A stretch of DNA of 64,000 bases. Origin: Amycolatopsis lurida. Its GTDB lineage: Bacteria; Actinomycetota; Actinomycetes; Mycobacteriales; Pseudonocardiaceae. Every line of letters starts with the position of its first letter. Position 1 is the first letter of the stretch. The stretch lies in contig NZ_FNTA01000003.1 in NCBI RefSeq assembly GCF_900105055.1, positions 434,001 through 498,000 of the forward strand. Reading direction: 5' to 3'. This document shows positions 8,809 through 16,657 of the stretch, in pieces. Made by a program: the position numbers and the translations under genes. The notes below the pieces were generated by a model. That model ran no database searches. It was not told the origin of the DNA and worked only from the letters and a program-made list of their open reading frames with translations.

Positions 8809-9255
8809 ATGTCAGGCCCTTGGCTGACCAAGGAAGCGCACACGCGGCTGGTGCGGGAACTCGCGACGTTGCGGCGCCCCGGCACCGCCGACCGGTACGG
8901 CGACGACGAAATCGCGCACAACATCCACCGGCAGGCCCGGATCCGCCAGATCGAGAACATGCTGCGCGGCGCCGTCGTCGGACAGGATCCGCCCGACGAC
9001 GGGATCGCCGAGCCCGGCATGGTGCTCACCGTCCGGTACGACGACGGCGACACCGAGACCTTCCTGCTCGGCACGCGGGATGAGGCAGGCCACGGCGCAC
9101 TCGAGGTCTACTCCCCCGAATCCCCGCTCGGCCGCGCGCTTAACGGGGCGCGACCGGGCGACACGCGGGAGTACGGCGTGCCCAGCGGCGGGGCGGTGCG
9201 CGTCACGCTTCTCGACGCCAAGCCTTACGGGCGGCATCGGGAAACGGCGCATTGA
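8809..9255 (+). CDS. GreA/GreB-family elongation factor-like protein
   Basis: The 148-residue protein has an N-terminal helical part beginning WLTKEAHTRLVRELATL, a basic stretch (IHRQARIRQIENML), and a C-terminal FKBP-like domain (PGMVLTVRYDDGDTETFLLG, then YSPESPLGRALNGARPGD), as in GreA/GreB. GreA stimulates transcript cleavage in backtracked RNA polymerase through two acidic residues at the coiled-coil tip; here the tip carries D/E residues (DRYGDDE), but the coiled coil is shorter than in GreA (about 158 residues). It is therefore probably an accessory Gre-like factor rather than the housekeeping GreA. Confidence 0.8.
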   Translation: MSGPWLTKEAHTRLVRELATLRRPGTADRYGDDEIAHNIHRQARIRQIENMLRGAVVGQDPPDDGIAEPGMVLTVRYDDGDTETFLLGTRDEAGHGALEVYSPESPLGRALNGARPGDTREYGVPSGGAVRVTLLDAKPYGRHRETAH

Positions 9256-9278
9256 CCGATCCCGCTAGATTGTCCTGT

Positions 9279-9722
9279 GTGGACCAAGATGAGTATCGCC
9301 GCCGACTTCGCGACGTCCTCGGCGCGCATTCCGAAGACGTCGCCACGCGGTTGAGGGCGATCGTCGAGGCGATCGGTGAAAACGTCGAGAGCCTGCAGAT
9401 CGAGGTCTTCCCCGACCAGGACGGCGAGGGCACCTTCGACGTCTGGGCCCGCTTCGAGGGCCCGGATTCCTACGTCCTCAACAAGCCGATCGACGACCAC
9501 CGCCACTTGTTCGGCGTCGTCCACCATGAAACAGGCTGGGAACCCGACGTACCGCCACTCCCGCACGGGATCTCGGCGGACGTCCTCGTCGACACGGTCG
9601 CCGAGTGGATCGACTCGGTCTGGATCCGGACGTTCGACCGGCCGCCGTCGATTCCGGTGGAGGTGTCCTCCCCGGACGGCTACGGCGCGGTCGCCCAGAT
9701 ACCGCGGACATGCCCGATGTGA
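9279..9722 (+). CDS. conserved actinobacterial hypothetical protein
   Basis: The frame opens at a TTG at 9252, but the GTG at 9279 is preferred. It is preceded by TAGATT, a -10-like hexamer about 8 bp upstream, which suggests a leaderless transcript. From 9279 the product is 147 residues, acidic, with no signal or membrane segment. It includes LQIEVFPDQDGEGTFDVWAR and a short linker-rich C-terminus ending CPM. It resembles a small actinobacterial domain-of-unknown-function family (possibly DUF6389). No function can be assigned. Confidence 0.6.
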   Translation: MDQDEYRRRLRDVLGAHSEDVATRLRAIVEAIGENVESLQIEVFPDQDGEGTFDVWARFEGPDSYVLNKPIDDHRHLFGVVHHETGWEPDVPPLPHGISADVLVDTVAEWIDSVWIRTFDRPPSIPVEVSSPDGYGAVAQIPRTCPM

Positions 9723-9728
9723 CGGGGC

Positions 9729-9959
9729 TCAGCGGCCCTGGCGCTCTTCACGTTCGCGGAGAACGCGCGCCTCTCGGCGGCGCAGGTCGGCGCGTTCCGC
9801 CCAGCCGTCGATCAGGTCGTACCCCGCGATGCCCAGCCCGAGCAGGCCCAGGATGCCGGTGATCACCGCGGCGGGGATCAGGTCGAGCACGGAGCACAGC
9901 ACGGCCGCACTCATCAGGACGGCGCCGATGCCGAGATTCCACTTGCCGAAGCCGCTCAC
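9729..9959 (-). CDS. small membrane protein, 76 residues
   Basis: Starts with GTG at 9959. Two hydrophobic segments (about 9-25 and 27-46; AVLMSAAVLCSVLDLIPAAV and ITGILGLLGLGIAGYDLI) are followed by a highly charged arginine-rich tail (RADLRRREARVLREREERQG), probably cytoplasmic. Family unknown. It is convergent with the gene before it. Confidence 0.5.
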   Translation of the reverse strand: MSGFGKWNLGIGAVLMSAAVLCSVLDLIPAAVITGILGLLGLGIAGYDLIDGWAERADLRRREARVLREREERQGR

Positions 9960-10025
9960 GCTGATTCCCGATTCCGTAGGAACGAACCGCCGTCAGCGGA
10001 CATGATGCCGTACGGCGGAGGCGAC

Positions 10026-10061
10026 CGTGGGGATTCGGGGCAAGTGTCCCGAATCCCCACG
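10026..10061 (-). terminator. hairpin terminator of the molybdenum oxidoreductase operon
   Basis: A perfect 14-bp stem (CGTGGGGATTCGGG with CCCGAATCCCCACG) around an 8-base loop, starting 5 bp after the stop at 10067. There is no long U tract, as is usual for high-GC actinomycete hairpins. Confidence 0.75.
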
Positions 10062-10066
10062 ATCCC

Positions 10067-12241
10067 CTAGGACTCGTCGAGGAGGTCCTCGATCAGGATG
10101 GGGATGTGCCGGACCCGGATACCGGTGGCGTTGTGCACGGCGTTCGCGACGGCCGCCGCCATCCCGACGATGCCGATCTCGCCCAGCCCCTTCGCACCGA
10201 CAGAGTTGTGCAGGGTGTCCGGGTACTCGACGAAGTGGACGTCGACCTCGGGGACGTCCGCGTTCACCGGGATCAGGTAGCTCGCGAGGTCACCGTTGGC
10301 GAGCCGCCCGTTCTCCTCGACCTCCAACCCCTCGTGCAGGGCGGCCGAAACACCCCAGATCATGCCTCCGAGGATCTGGCTGCGCGCCGCCACCGGGTTG
10401 ATGATCCGGCCCGCGTCGAACACCCCGAGCATGCGGGACACCCGGATCTCGCGGGTCCACTTGTGCACGCGGACTTCGCAGAACTGCGCACCGAACGAGC
10501 TGAACGAATGTTTCGTCAGTTCCTCGCCGGGCGCCGAGGAGCCGGTCACGGACAACGACGGGCGGTCCAATGCCCGCAACAGTTCCCCGAAGGACATCGT
10601 CCGGTCTCCCGCCAGCACCCGGCCGTCCGCATAGGAGACGTCCATGCCGTCGAACGGCGCGCCCGGCGCCGACGCCAGTGCGAGCAGCTCATCGATCGCA
10701 CTGGCCGCGGCGACCATGATGGCCGTGCCCGTGCTCGCGGTCGCCGTGGACCCACCGGACATCCCTCCCGGCGGCAGCGCCGAGTCGCCGAGCCGCGGCA
10801 GCACCCGATCCGACGGGATGTCCAGCGACTCTCCGCCCACCAGGGAAAGCACGGTCAGCAGACCCGTCCCAGGATCCGCCCCGCTGGTCGCGACGACGGC
10901 CGTGTCGTCGGGCAGCAGGGTGATCCCGACCGTGGCCGGGAACCGCAGTGCGGGGAACATCGCGGTGGCCGTGCCCATGCCGACGAGCCAGTCGCCGTCA
11001 GTGCGCCCTTGGGGTGCGCGCTCCGCCCAGCCGAACCGCGCCGCGCCGATGCGGAAGCATTCGTCGAGGTGTTTGCTCGACCACTGCAGATCCTTGCCCG
11101 GCGGAGCGGTGGAATTGTTCCGCTGCCGTAGCTCGATCGGGTCCATACCCAGCGTGACGGCGAGTTCGTCGATCGCGCTCTCCAGCGCGAAGGATCCCGG
11201 TGCTTCGCCCGGCGCCCGCATGAAGGTGGTCGGCGGGATGTTGAGCGGCACCATCTTCTGGCTGATGGCCAGGTTCCGCGTGGCGTACCACTCGCGCGAC
11301 GTGCCGTGTGACGTCGGCTCGACGAACGACCGGTCCATGGGCGTGCTGCACCACGAATCGTGCCGCAGCGCGTTCAGCGTGCCGTCGTGCTCCGCGCCGA
11401 GGGCGATCTTCTGCACCGTCGCGGCGCGGCCGGCGGTCGCGGTGAAGACCTGCTCCCGGCTGAGCACGGCTTTCACCGGCCTGCCCAGCACCCTGGCCGC
11501 CGCCGCGGCGAGGAACGCCGGGGTGGACGTGCGGCCCTTGCCCCCGAACGCACCTCCGACGAAGGGATTCACCGCGTGCACCTCGGACGGCTCCGCGCCC
11601 AGCGCCATCGCCAGTTCCGCTGCCTGGAGGTTCGAACCCTGGTTGCCGCTGTGGACCGTCAAGCCCTCGGGGCCCCACACCGCGACCGCGGAATGCGGTT
11701 CCATCGCGGCGTGGTGCTGAGGCGCGGTGGTGTACGTGGCCTCGACGACCACCGGGCTCTCGGCGAGCGCGTCCTCGATGGACTCGACGCCCTCAGCGAG
11801 GACGGCGAGGGCAGACGGCACGCCCCGCGATTCCGGTGCGTCCTCGGCCGACGCGAGGCCCTCCTGGAGCGAAGTCCGCGCGGGCCGGGTCAGGTAGGAG
11901 ACCTCCACCAGCATCGCCGCGTCGCGCGCCTGCTCGTAGGTCTCGGCGACCACGAATCCGATCGGCTGGCCGTAGTACGTGACTTCCTTGTCCTGCAAAG
12001 GAACCCAGGTCTCACCCATGAACGGCGTGGTCGGAGTGCGCAGCTCCAGCGGATCGAAGGGCGTGTACACGCCGATCACGCCGGGCGCGCCCTTCGCCGC
12101 CGTGACGTCCATGGTGTCGATTTCGCCGTGGGCGATCGTGCTGAGCACGACGTAACCGTGGACCAGTCCGGGGAAGGTGTGGTCCGCCCCGTACTCGGCC
12201 CGGCCGGTGACCTTCAGCGGCCCGTCCACCCTGCTGCTCAT
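10067..12241 (-). CDS. xanthine dehydrogenase family molybdopterin-binding subunit (PaoC/YagR-like)
   Basis: The 724-residue large subunit starts at the ATG at 12241, which overlaps the stop of the FAD-subunit gene as ATGA. It carries the aldehyde oxidase/xanthine dehydrogenase hammerhead domain at the N-terminus (KVTGRAEYGADHTFPGLVHG) and molybdopterin-binding regions. The conserved catalytic glutamate motif is near the C-terminus (VGAKGLGEIGIVG). It should form an alpha-beta-gamma hydroxylase with the two downstream-numbered genes, oxidising an aldehyde or N-heterocycle with water as oxygen donor. The Mo cofactor would be inserted by a XdhC-like chaperone not present here. A hairpin terminator follows its stop. 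Confidence 0.9.
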   Translation of the reverse strand: MSSRVDGPLKVTGRAEYGADHTFPGLVHGYVVLSTIAHGEIDTMDVTAAKGAPGVIGVYTPFDPLELRTPTTPFMGETWVPLQDKEVTYYGQPIGFVVAETYEQARDAAMLVEVSYLTRPARTSLQEGLASAEDAPESRGVPSALAVLAEGVESIEDALAESPVVVEATYTTAPQHHAAMEPHSAVAVWGPEGLTVHSGNQGSNLQAAELAMALGAEPSEVHAVNPFVGGAFGGKGRTSTPAFLAAAAARVLGRPVKAVLSREQVFTATAGRAATVQKIALGAEHDGTLNALRHDSWCSTPMDRSFVEPTSHGTSREWYATRNLAISQKMVPLNIPPTTFMRAPGEAPGSFALESAIDELAVTLGMDPIELRQRNNSTAPPGKDLQWSSKHLDECFRIGAARFGWAERAPQGRTDGDWLVGMGTATAMFPALRFPATVGITLLPDDTAVVATSGADPGTGLLTVLSLVGGESLDIPSDRVLPRLGDSALPPGGMSGGSTATASTGTAIMVAAASAIDELLALASAPGAPFDGMDVSYADGRVLAGDRTMSFGELLRALDRPSLSVTGSSAPGEELTKHSFSSFGAQFCEVRVHKWTREIRVSRMLGVFDAGRIINPVAARSQILGGMIWGVSAALHEGLEVEENGRLANGDLASYLIPVNADVPEVDVHFVEYPDTLHNSVGAKGLGEIGIVGMAAAVANAVHNATGIRVRHIPILIEDLLDES

Positions 12242-13200
12242 GAGCGGCTCCCCTCGGTCAGTTCGAGCAGCGCGCGGACGATGGTCCGCCGCAGCAACGA
12301 CGGCTTGAATCCGTTCGCGGCCAGCGGGCGCGCTCCCTCGCCGGCGAGCGCCGCGGCGTCTTCGAAGGCGGCGACCGTCGCGGGCGCACCCCGCAAGGCC
12401 TCCTCGACCGCGGGCAGCCGCCACGGCACGGTGGCGACGCCGCCGGCCGCGACGCGGGCGTCGACGACGCGCGAGCCTTCCACTCGCAGCGCTACCGCCG
12501 CGGAGCACAACGCGAACTCGTAGGACTGCCTGTCCCGCACCTTGACGTAGGTGGAGTTCGACGCCCAGTCCAGCCGCGGGACCACGACCTCGGCGATCAG
12601 TTCGCCGGACCGCAGATCGTTCTCGACCTCGGGAGTGTCGCCGGGCAGGCGATAAAAAGAGCCCAGCTCGACGGTGCGGCTTCCGGTCTCGCTGACCAGG
12701 CGGAGCCGCGCGTCGAGGGCGACCAAGGCGACGGCGACGTCGCTGGCGTGGGTCGCCACGCACGAATCGCTCGTGCCCAGCACCGCGTGCATCCGGTTGG
12801 CACCCGAGATCGCCGGGCAGCCGCTGCCGGGGGCTCGCCGATTGCACGGCACGGCGACGTCGCGGAAGTACGAGCAGCGCGTGCGCTGCAGGAGGTTGCC
12901 GCCGATGCTCGCCATGTTCCGGATCTGCTGGGAGGCGCTGAGCAGCAGCGCACGGGAGATCGCCGGGTACACCCCGGGATGCCCGGCGATGTCCGCCATC
13001 CGCTCCAGCGCGCCGAAACGGAGCCCGTCGGTGGTGTCGATGCCGCGCAGCGGTACCGCGTTGATGTCCAGAACCCGCTGCGGTGTCAGGACATTGAGTT
13101 TCATCAGGTCGACGAGTGTGGTCCCGCCCGCCAGGAACGTGCCGGACGAGCCGACCGCGTCTTCGACGGTCTCGGGGGCGAGCAGCTCAAAGGGACGCAT
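12238..13200 (-). CDS. FAD-binding subunit of molybdenum oxidoreductase (PaoB/YagS-like)
   Basis: The 320-residue protein begins MRPFELLAPETVEDAV and has the FAD-binding PCMH motif GTFLAGGTTLVDLMKL and ASIGGNLLQRTRC. Cysteines in RTRCSYFRD and PCNRRAPGSGC are characteristic of the subgroup, including E. coli PaoB and HcrB, that carries an extra [4Fe-4S] cluster in this subunit. It relays electrons between the 2Fe-2S and FAD centres to an acceptor. Its ATG overlaps the 2Fe-2S gene end by 14 bp, and its stop overlaps the large-subunit start, so all three are coupled. Confidence 0.9.
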   Translation of the reverse strand: MRPFELLAPETVEDAVGSSGTFLAGGTTLVDLMKLNVLTPQRVLDINAVPLRGIDTTDGLRFGALERMADIAGHPGVYPAISRALLLSASQQIRNMASIGGNLLQRTRCSYFRDVAVPCNRRAPGSGCPAISGANRMHAVLGTSDSCVATHASDVAVALVALDARLRLVSETGSRTVELGSFYRLPGDTPEVENDLRSGELIAEVVVPRLDWASNSTYVKVRDRQSYEFALCSAAVALRVEGSRVVDARVAAGGVATVPWRLPAVEEALRGAPATVAAFEDAAALAGEGARPLAANGFKPSLLRRTIVRALLELTEGSRS

Positions 13201-13639
13201 CGACCCTCCTCGCCTGCTCGACCGCGGCGACGATGTTCGGATACGCCGCGCATCGGCACAGATTGCCGGACATGAACTCGCGGACGTCCTCGACGCCTTG
13301 CTCGATGGCGGCCACGGCCGACATGATCTGCCCGGACGTGCAGAATCCGCACTGCAGGGCGTCCTGATCGACGAACGCCTGCTGAACCGGATGCAAACCG
13401 TCCTCAGTGGACAGTGCTTCGACCGTGGTCACCGGCTGCTTCACGGTGGCCGCCAGGGTCAAGCAGGAGAGCACCGGCCGTCCGCCGACGTGCACCGTGC
13501 AGGCGCCGCACTGCCCTCTGTCACAGCCCTTCTTCGGGCCTGTGACGGCGAGCCGCTCCCGCAGCGCGTCCAGCAGGGTCACCCCGGGATCGACACCGAG
13601 ATGTTCCGTCCTGCCATTGACTTCGAGTGAGATGTCCAC
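13187..13639 (-). CDS. [2Fe-2S] subunit of molybdenum oxidoreductase (PaoA/YagT-like)
   Basis: Starts at the GTG at 13639; 150 residues. Two cluster motifs are intact: the ferredoxin-type GCDRGQCGACTVHVGGRPVL region and the C-terminal LQCGFCTSGQ with GNLCRCAAYP. It lacks the N-terminal Tat signal seen in periplasmic PaoA, so the complex is probably cytoplasmic. It is first in the operon (2Fe-2S, FAD, Mo order) and is divergent from a TetR gene, with two dyad sites between them. Confidence 0.9.
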   Translation of the reverse strand: MDISLEVNGRTEHLGVDPGVTLLDALRERLAVTGPKKGCDRGQCGACTVHVGGRPVLSCLTLAATVKQPVTTVEALSTEDGLHPVQQAFVDQDALQCGFCTSGQIMSAVAAIEQGVEDVREFMSGNLCRCAAYPNIVAAVEQARRVDASL

Positions 13640-13715
13640 TGGATCTCTTTCCGCAGATCGTCCGGGCCGGGGCCCGACGGCGTAGGTTGAGGTGGTGGGG
13701 AGTCTGTTCGCGAGG

Positions 13716-13768
13716 CGAAACGGATATTCATCCGCTTCGATTTTCAAGTTAGCGGAATACAATCCGCT
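13716..13768. promoter_or_regulatory. two dyad operators between TetR gene and molybdenum oxidoreductase operon
   Basis: The first, at 13716-13739, pairs CGAAACGGAT with ATCCGCTTCG around a 4-bp centre (9 of 10). The second, at 13751-13768, pairs AGCGGA with TCCGCT. Both contain a CGGA/TCCG core and sit in the divergent promoter region. The adjacent TetR protein is the likely ligand, by inference. Confidence 0.6.
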
Positions 13769-13861
13769 CGGCAAGGTCGATACTCGCCCTGGAGTCGCTC
13801 CAGGTCCGACGGATTGCTCGGCTACATTCTCCGGAGAACGGGTCGGCGGACAGGAGGGACC

Positions 13862-14437
13862 ATGACGACGGGATCGGTCAATCCCCGGCGTGCGGACACC
13901 CGCCGCAACCACGAGCGCATCCTCGCCACCGCGGCGAAGTCGCTGGCCTGTTCCGGCGAGGTCTCCTTCAACGCCATAGCGAAGGAGGCCGAGGTCGGCG
14001 TCGGCACGGTGTACCGGCACTTCCCCACGCCGGAAGCCCTCATCCTGGCGGTGTACCGGCGCGAGGTGCGCCAGCTCGTCGAGATCGTGCCGAGCCTGCT
14101 CGAGAAGTACCCGCCGGAGCAGGCGTTCCGCGTGTGGACGACCGACCACCTGGCGCACTACATGATGACCAAACGCGGTCTGGCCGACGCTCTGCGCGTC
14201 GCGACCTCCGCCCGCGGCGAGCTGCCCGCGGGGGCCTACCAGGACATGGTCGGCGCGGTCGCCACCCTCCTGCGAGCCAACATCGACGCGGGCACCGTCC
14301 GCGCGGGCCTGGCGCCGGAGACCGTCCTGCGTGGACTGGGCGGACTGCTTTATCTCGATCCGAAAGGCGAATGGCGGCGCGACGTCGCGAACCTGCTCGA
14401 CCTGCTGTGGCACGGGATGGGTACCGGCCGGGCCTGA
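13862..14437 (+). CDS. TetR-family transcriptional regulator
   Basis: The 191-residue protein starts at the ATG at 13862 with GGAGG five bases upstream. Its N-terminal helix-turn-helix reads FNAIAKEAEVGVGTVYRHFP, with the usual preceding helix RILATAAKSLACSG. It is divergently transcribed from the molybdenum oxidoreductase operon across a 222-bp region with two dyad sites. It probably represses that operon and itself, with release by a substrate of the enzyme. Confidence 0.9.
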   Translation: MTTGSVNPRRADTRRNHERILATAAKSLACSGEVSFNAIAKEAEVGVGTVYRHFPTPEALILAVYRREVRQLVEIVPSLLEKYPPEQAFRVWTTDHLAHYMMTKRGLADALRVATSARGELPAGAYQDMVGAVATLLRANIDAGTVRAGLAPETVLRGLGGLLYLDPKGEWRRDVANLLDLLWHGMGTGRA

Positions 14438-14456
14438 CCATCCACAGTGGACGGAG

Positions 14457-15056
14457 TCAGCCGGGCACCGGCACGCCGCCGCGCAGATAGTCCAGGTACA
14501 GGTCGAGTGCCGCTTCGAGGTGGTCCGCGGATCCGGTGGACATCAGGATCGTCACCCCGCCCTGGATCGCGGCGATCAACGCGGCCGAGGCGCGGACCGG
14601 GTCGACGTCACGGCCGATGTCCCCGCTTTCCCGCATGTCCTCGATGCCGGCCTGGACCTGACGTTGCCATTGCTCCAGCAGTTGCCTCGTGACCGCTTGA
14701 GCGGCCGGGGTGTGCCTGCCGATCTCGGTGATCAGCACCCCGAGCGGGCAGTGCACCCCCTGCCGCCGGTAGCGCCGGACCACCACGTCACGCCACTTCT
14801 CCCACGCCTCCCACGTGGTCAACCGCCCGAGGTAGGGCTGCTGATCCTCGATCACCTGCCCGGCCTCCCATTCGGCCACGGCGAGGAGCAACTGTTCCTT
14901 GCCCTCCGGGAAGTAGTGGAACAGCTGACTCTTGCCCGTTCCGCTACGGCGGCAGATGTCGTCCAGGGTCGCGGCCCCGGCGCCGTGGTCACGGATCTCG
15001 TCCGCCGCGGCTTCGATGATCCGCTGCCGCGTCGCGGCGCCCTTCTTCGTGAGCAC
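14457..15056 (-). CDS. TetR/AcrR-family transcriptional regulator
   Basis: Starts with GTG at 15056; 199 residues. The DNA-binding domain contains RQRIIEAAADEIRDHGAGAA followed by TLDDICRRSGTGKSQLFHYF. The C-terminal part resembles the TetR_C group often found beside quinone reductases. Its 5' end is 58 bp from the stop of the quinone oxidoreductase gene on the same strand, so it could be read from the same promoter or its own. It is the best candidate to bind the double operator at 16098-16155, by proximity. Confidence 0.88.
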   Translation of the reverse strand: MLTKKGAATRQRIIEAAADEIRDHGAGAATLDDICRRSGTGKSQLFHYFPEGKEQLLLAVAEWEAGQVIEDQQPYLGRLTTWEAWEKWRDVVVRRYRRQGVHCPLGVLITEIGRHTPAAQAVTRQLLEQWQRQVQAGIEDMRESGDIGRDVDPVRASAALIAAIQGGVTILMSTGSADHLEAALDLYLDYLRGGVPVPG

Positions 15057-15114
15057 GAAAGCCTCCCGGAATGTACTCGGCGGTCCATTGTGCCGCGTCC
15101 GGTCCGCGCCGCGG

Positions 15115-16077
15115 TCACGGCATCAGCAGCAGCTTTCCCGAGGTGCGACGGGACTCGATGTCCCGGTGGGCACGCGCCGCGTCGGCGAGGGCGTAGCGGC
15201 CGCCGATAAACGGAGCCACCTGCCCCTTTCGGATGAACTCGAACAGCTCGTCCGTTCGCCGCACCAGCGCTTCACGGGTGGGAACGTGGTCGACGACGGA
15301 CGGATAGGACAGCAGGATGCTGTTCGGCAGGTCCGCGGGACGGAACACGGGATTCCCGTTCACCACGCCGTAGTAGGCGTGCACGCCATGACGGCGCAGC
15401 GACAGCTGGGACGAGTGGAACGTCGCCGAGCCGCCACCGTCGTACACGACCTGTGCACCCTCGCCGCCGGTCAGCTCCCGGACCTGTCGTTCGAAGCCGC
15501 TCCCGGCGGACACCAGCACATGGTCCGCGCCGGCCTTCTTCGCCACCGGGATCTTCTCCTCACGCGAAACCAGCCCGATCACGGCGCCGCCGCGAGCCTT
15601 GATCAGCTGGGTCAGGATGGTCCCGACCCCACCCGCGGCCGAGTGCACCACGGCCGTGTCCCCCGGCTTGATCGCGTACGTCTCCGTCGTGAAATGGTTC
15701 GCGGTCAAACCCTGCATCAGGACGGCGGCCGCGATCTCGTCGTCGATGTCATCGGGCACCCGCACCAGCGACGCCGCCGGGATGGCGAGCCGTTCGGCGT
15801 AGCTGCCCTTGTGGTAACGCCAAGCGACCCGATCGCCGACGGCGAAGTCTTCGACGCCCGGCCCCAGCGCCGCGACGACGCCCATTCCTTCGACACCCAG
15901 CACGGTGGGCACCGACCAGGTGGGCAGCGGCATCTTGCGGGCGCCGGTGTCCATGAAGTTCACCCCGGCCACCCTCAGCAGCACGCCGACCTCGCCGGCG
16001 CGCGGCACCGGGTCCGGGAACTCGGTCCAGGTCATGACCTCCGGGCCGCCGTACTCGCTGATGTGAATCGCGTGCAT
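15115..16077 (-). CDS. zinc-independent quinone oxidoreductase-like MDR protein
   Basis: The 320-residue protein starts at the ATG at 16077 (MHAIHISEYGGPEVM). It is a medium-chain dehydrogenase/reductase of the NADPH:quinone reductase group, with the NADP-binding glycine motif (HSAAGGVGTILTQLIKARGG) at about residues 140-160. It also has NFMDTGARKM, matching the NxxDxxxR quinone reductase signature. No structural or catalytic zinc cysteines are seen. It reduces quinones or alpha,beta-unsaturated carbonyls, giving a detoxification role. It is divergent from the SnoaL/epoxide hydrolase genes. Confidence 0.9.
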   Translation of the reverse strand: MHAIHISEYGGPEVMTWTEFPDPVPRAGEVGVLLRVAGVNFMDTGARKMPLPTWSVPTVLGVEGMGVVAALGPGVEDFAVGDRVAWRYHKGSYAERLAIPAASLVRVPDDIDDEIAAAVLMQGLTANHFTTETYAIKPGDTAVVHSAAGGVGTILTQLIKARGGAVIGLVSREEKIPVAKKAGADHVLVSAGSGFERQVRELTGGEGAQVVYDGGGSATFHSSQLSLRRHGVHAYYGVVNGNPVFRPADLPNSILLSYPSVVDHVPTREALVRRTDELFEFIRKGQVAPFIGGRYALADAARAHRDIESRRTSGKLLLMP

Positions 16078-16097
16078 GAGGCCAACGTAGGTCCACG

Positions 16098-16155
16098 AAA
16101 ATGTACCAGCAAGTACAGAACCCGCCTGGCAAGACTGTACTTGCCGGTACATTTT
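16098..16155. promoter_or_regulatory. paired palindromic operators in divergent promoter
   Basis: Two near-identical 21-bp sites face each other: 16098-16118 and 16135-16155, 20 of 21 positions matching in inverted orientation. Each contains its own palindrome of the form TGTAC-N7-GTACA (TGTACCAGCAAGTACA). They occupy the 127-bp gap between the quinone reductase and SnoaL genes, so one dimeric repressor could control both directions. Confidence 0.8.
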
Positions 16156-16204
16156 TTCGTCGGCATTCTCGGCCGGGTCAACCTCACCGAACGAAGGAAA
16201 GCCG

Positions 16205-16657
16205 ATGGACGACCTCACCCGGCTGGTGGCGGTGGAGGACGTGCGACGCGTGATGGCTCGCTACGTCTACAGCGCCGACCATCATCGATGGGACGACCTC
16301 GCCGCCCTGTTCACGCCCGACGCTCCGTTCATCGCCTCCACAGTGGACGGATCGACCCAAGCGCGAATGACCGGCCGCGACGAGATCGCCGACCGGCTCA
16401 AAGCCCGCAACCAAGCCGATTCCGTGCTGGTACATCACCTGTTCTCCAGCGAGATCGACATCGAGTCGCAGGATTCGGCGGCCGGTGTCTGGGCCATGGA
16501 GGACATCGTCGCCACACCGCACGACGGCGAAATGCACGGTTACGGCCATTACCGGGTGCGCTTCACCCGGTCGGACGGCCACTGGCTCATCGCCGAACTT
16601 CGTATCACCAGGCTCCGCCTGGACTGGACCCACCCGGACAAGGAGAACCGACCATGA
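16205..16657 (+). CDS. SnoaL-like / NTF2-fold protein
   Basis: The 150-residue protein has the nuclear-transport-factor-2 fold pattern: an N-terminal helix (VEDVRRVMARYVYSAD), then HRWDDLAALFTPDAPF, and a C-terminal beta sheet ending in WLIAELRITRLRLDW. SnoaL-like domains include polyketide cyclases, isomerases and dehydratases acting on small hydrophobic ligands. Its stop overlaps the epoxide hydrolase start as ATGA, so they probably work on the same compound. Ribosome site GAAGGAAA is present. Confidence 0.82.
   Translation: MDDLTRLVAVEDVRRVMARYVYSADHHRWDDLAALFTPDAPFIASTVDGSTQARMTGRDEIADRLKARNQADSVLVHHLFSSEIDIESQDSAAGVWAMEDIVATPHDGEMHGYGHYRVRFTRSDGHWLIAELRITRLRLDWTHPDKENRP

Noticed and set aside
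14932..16653. A long upstream extension of the epoxide hydrolase frame.
   Set aside because: The extension runs antisense through the quinone reductase gene and the operator region; the ATG at 16654 gives a normal-length enzyme.
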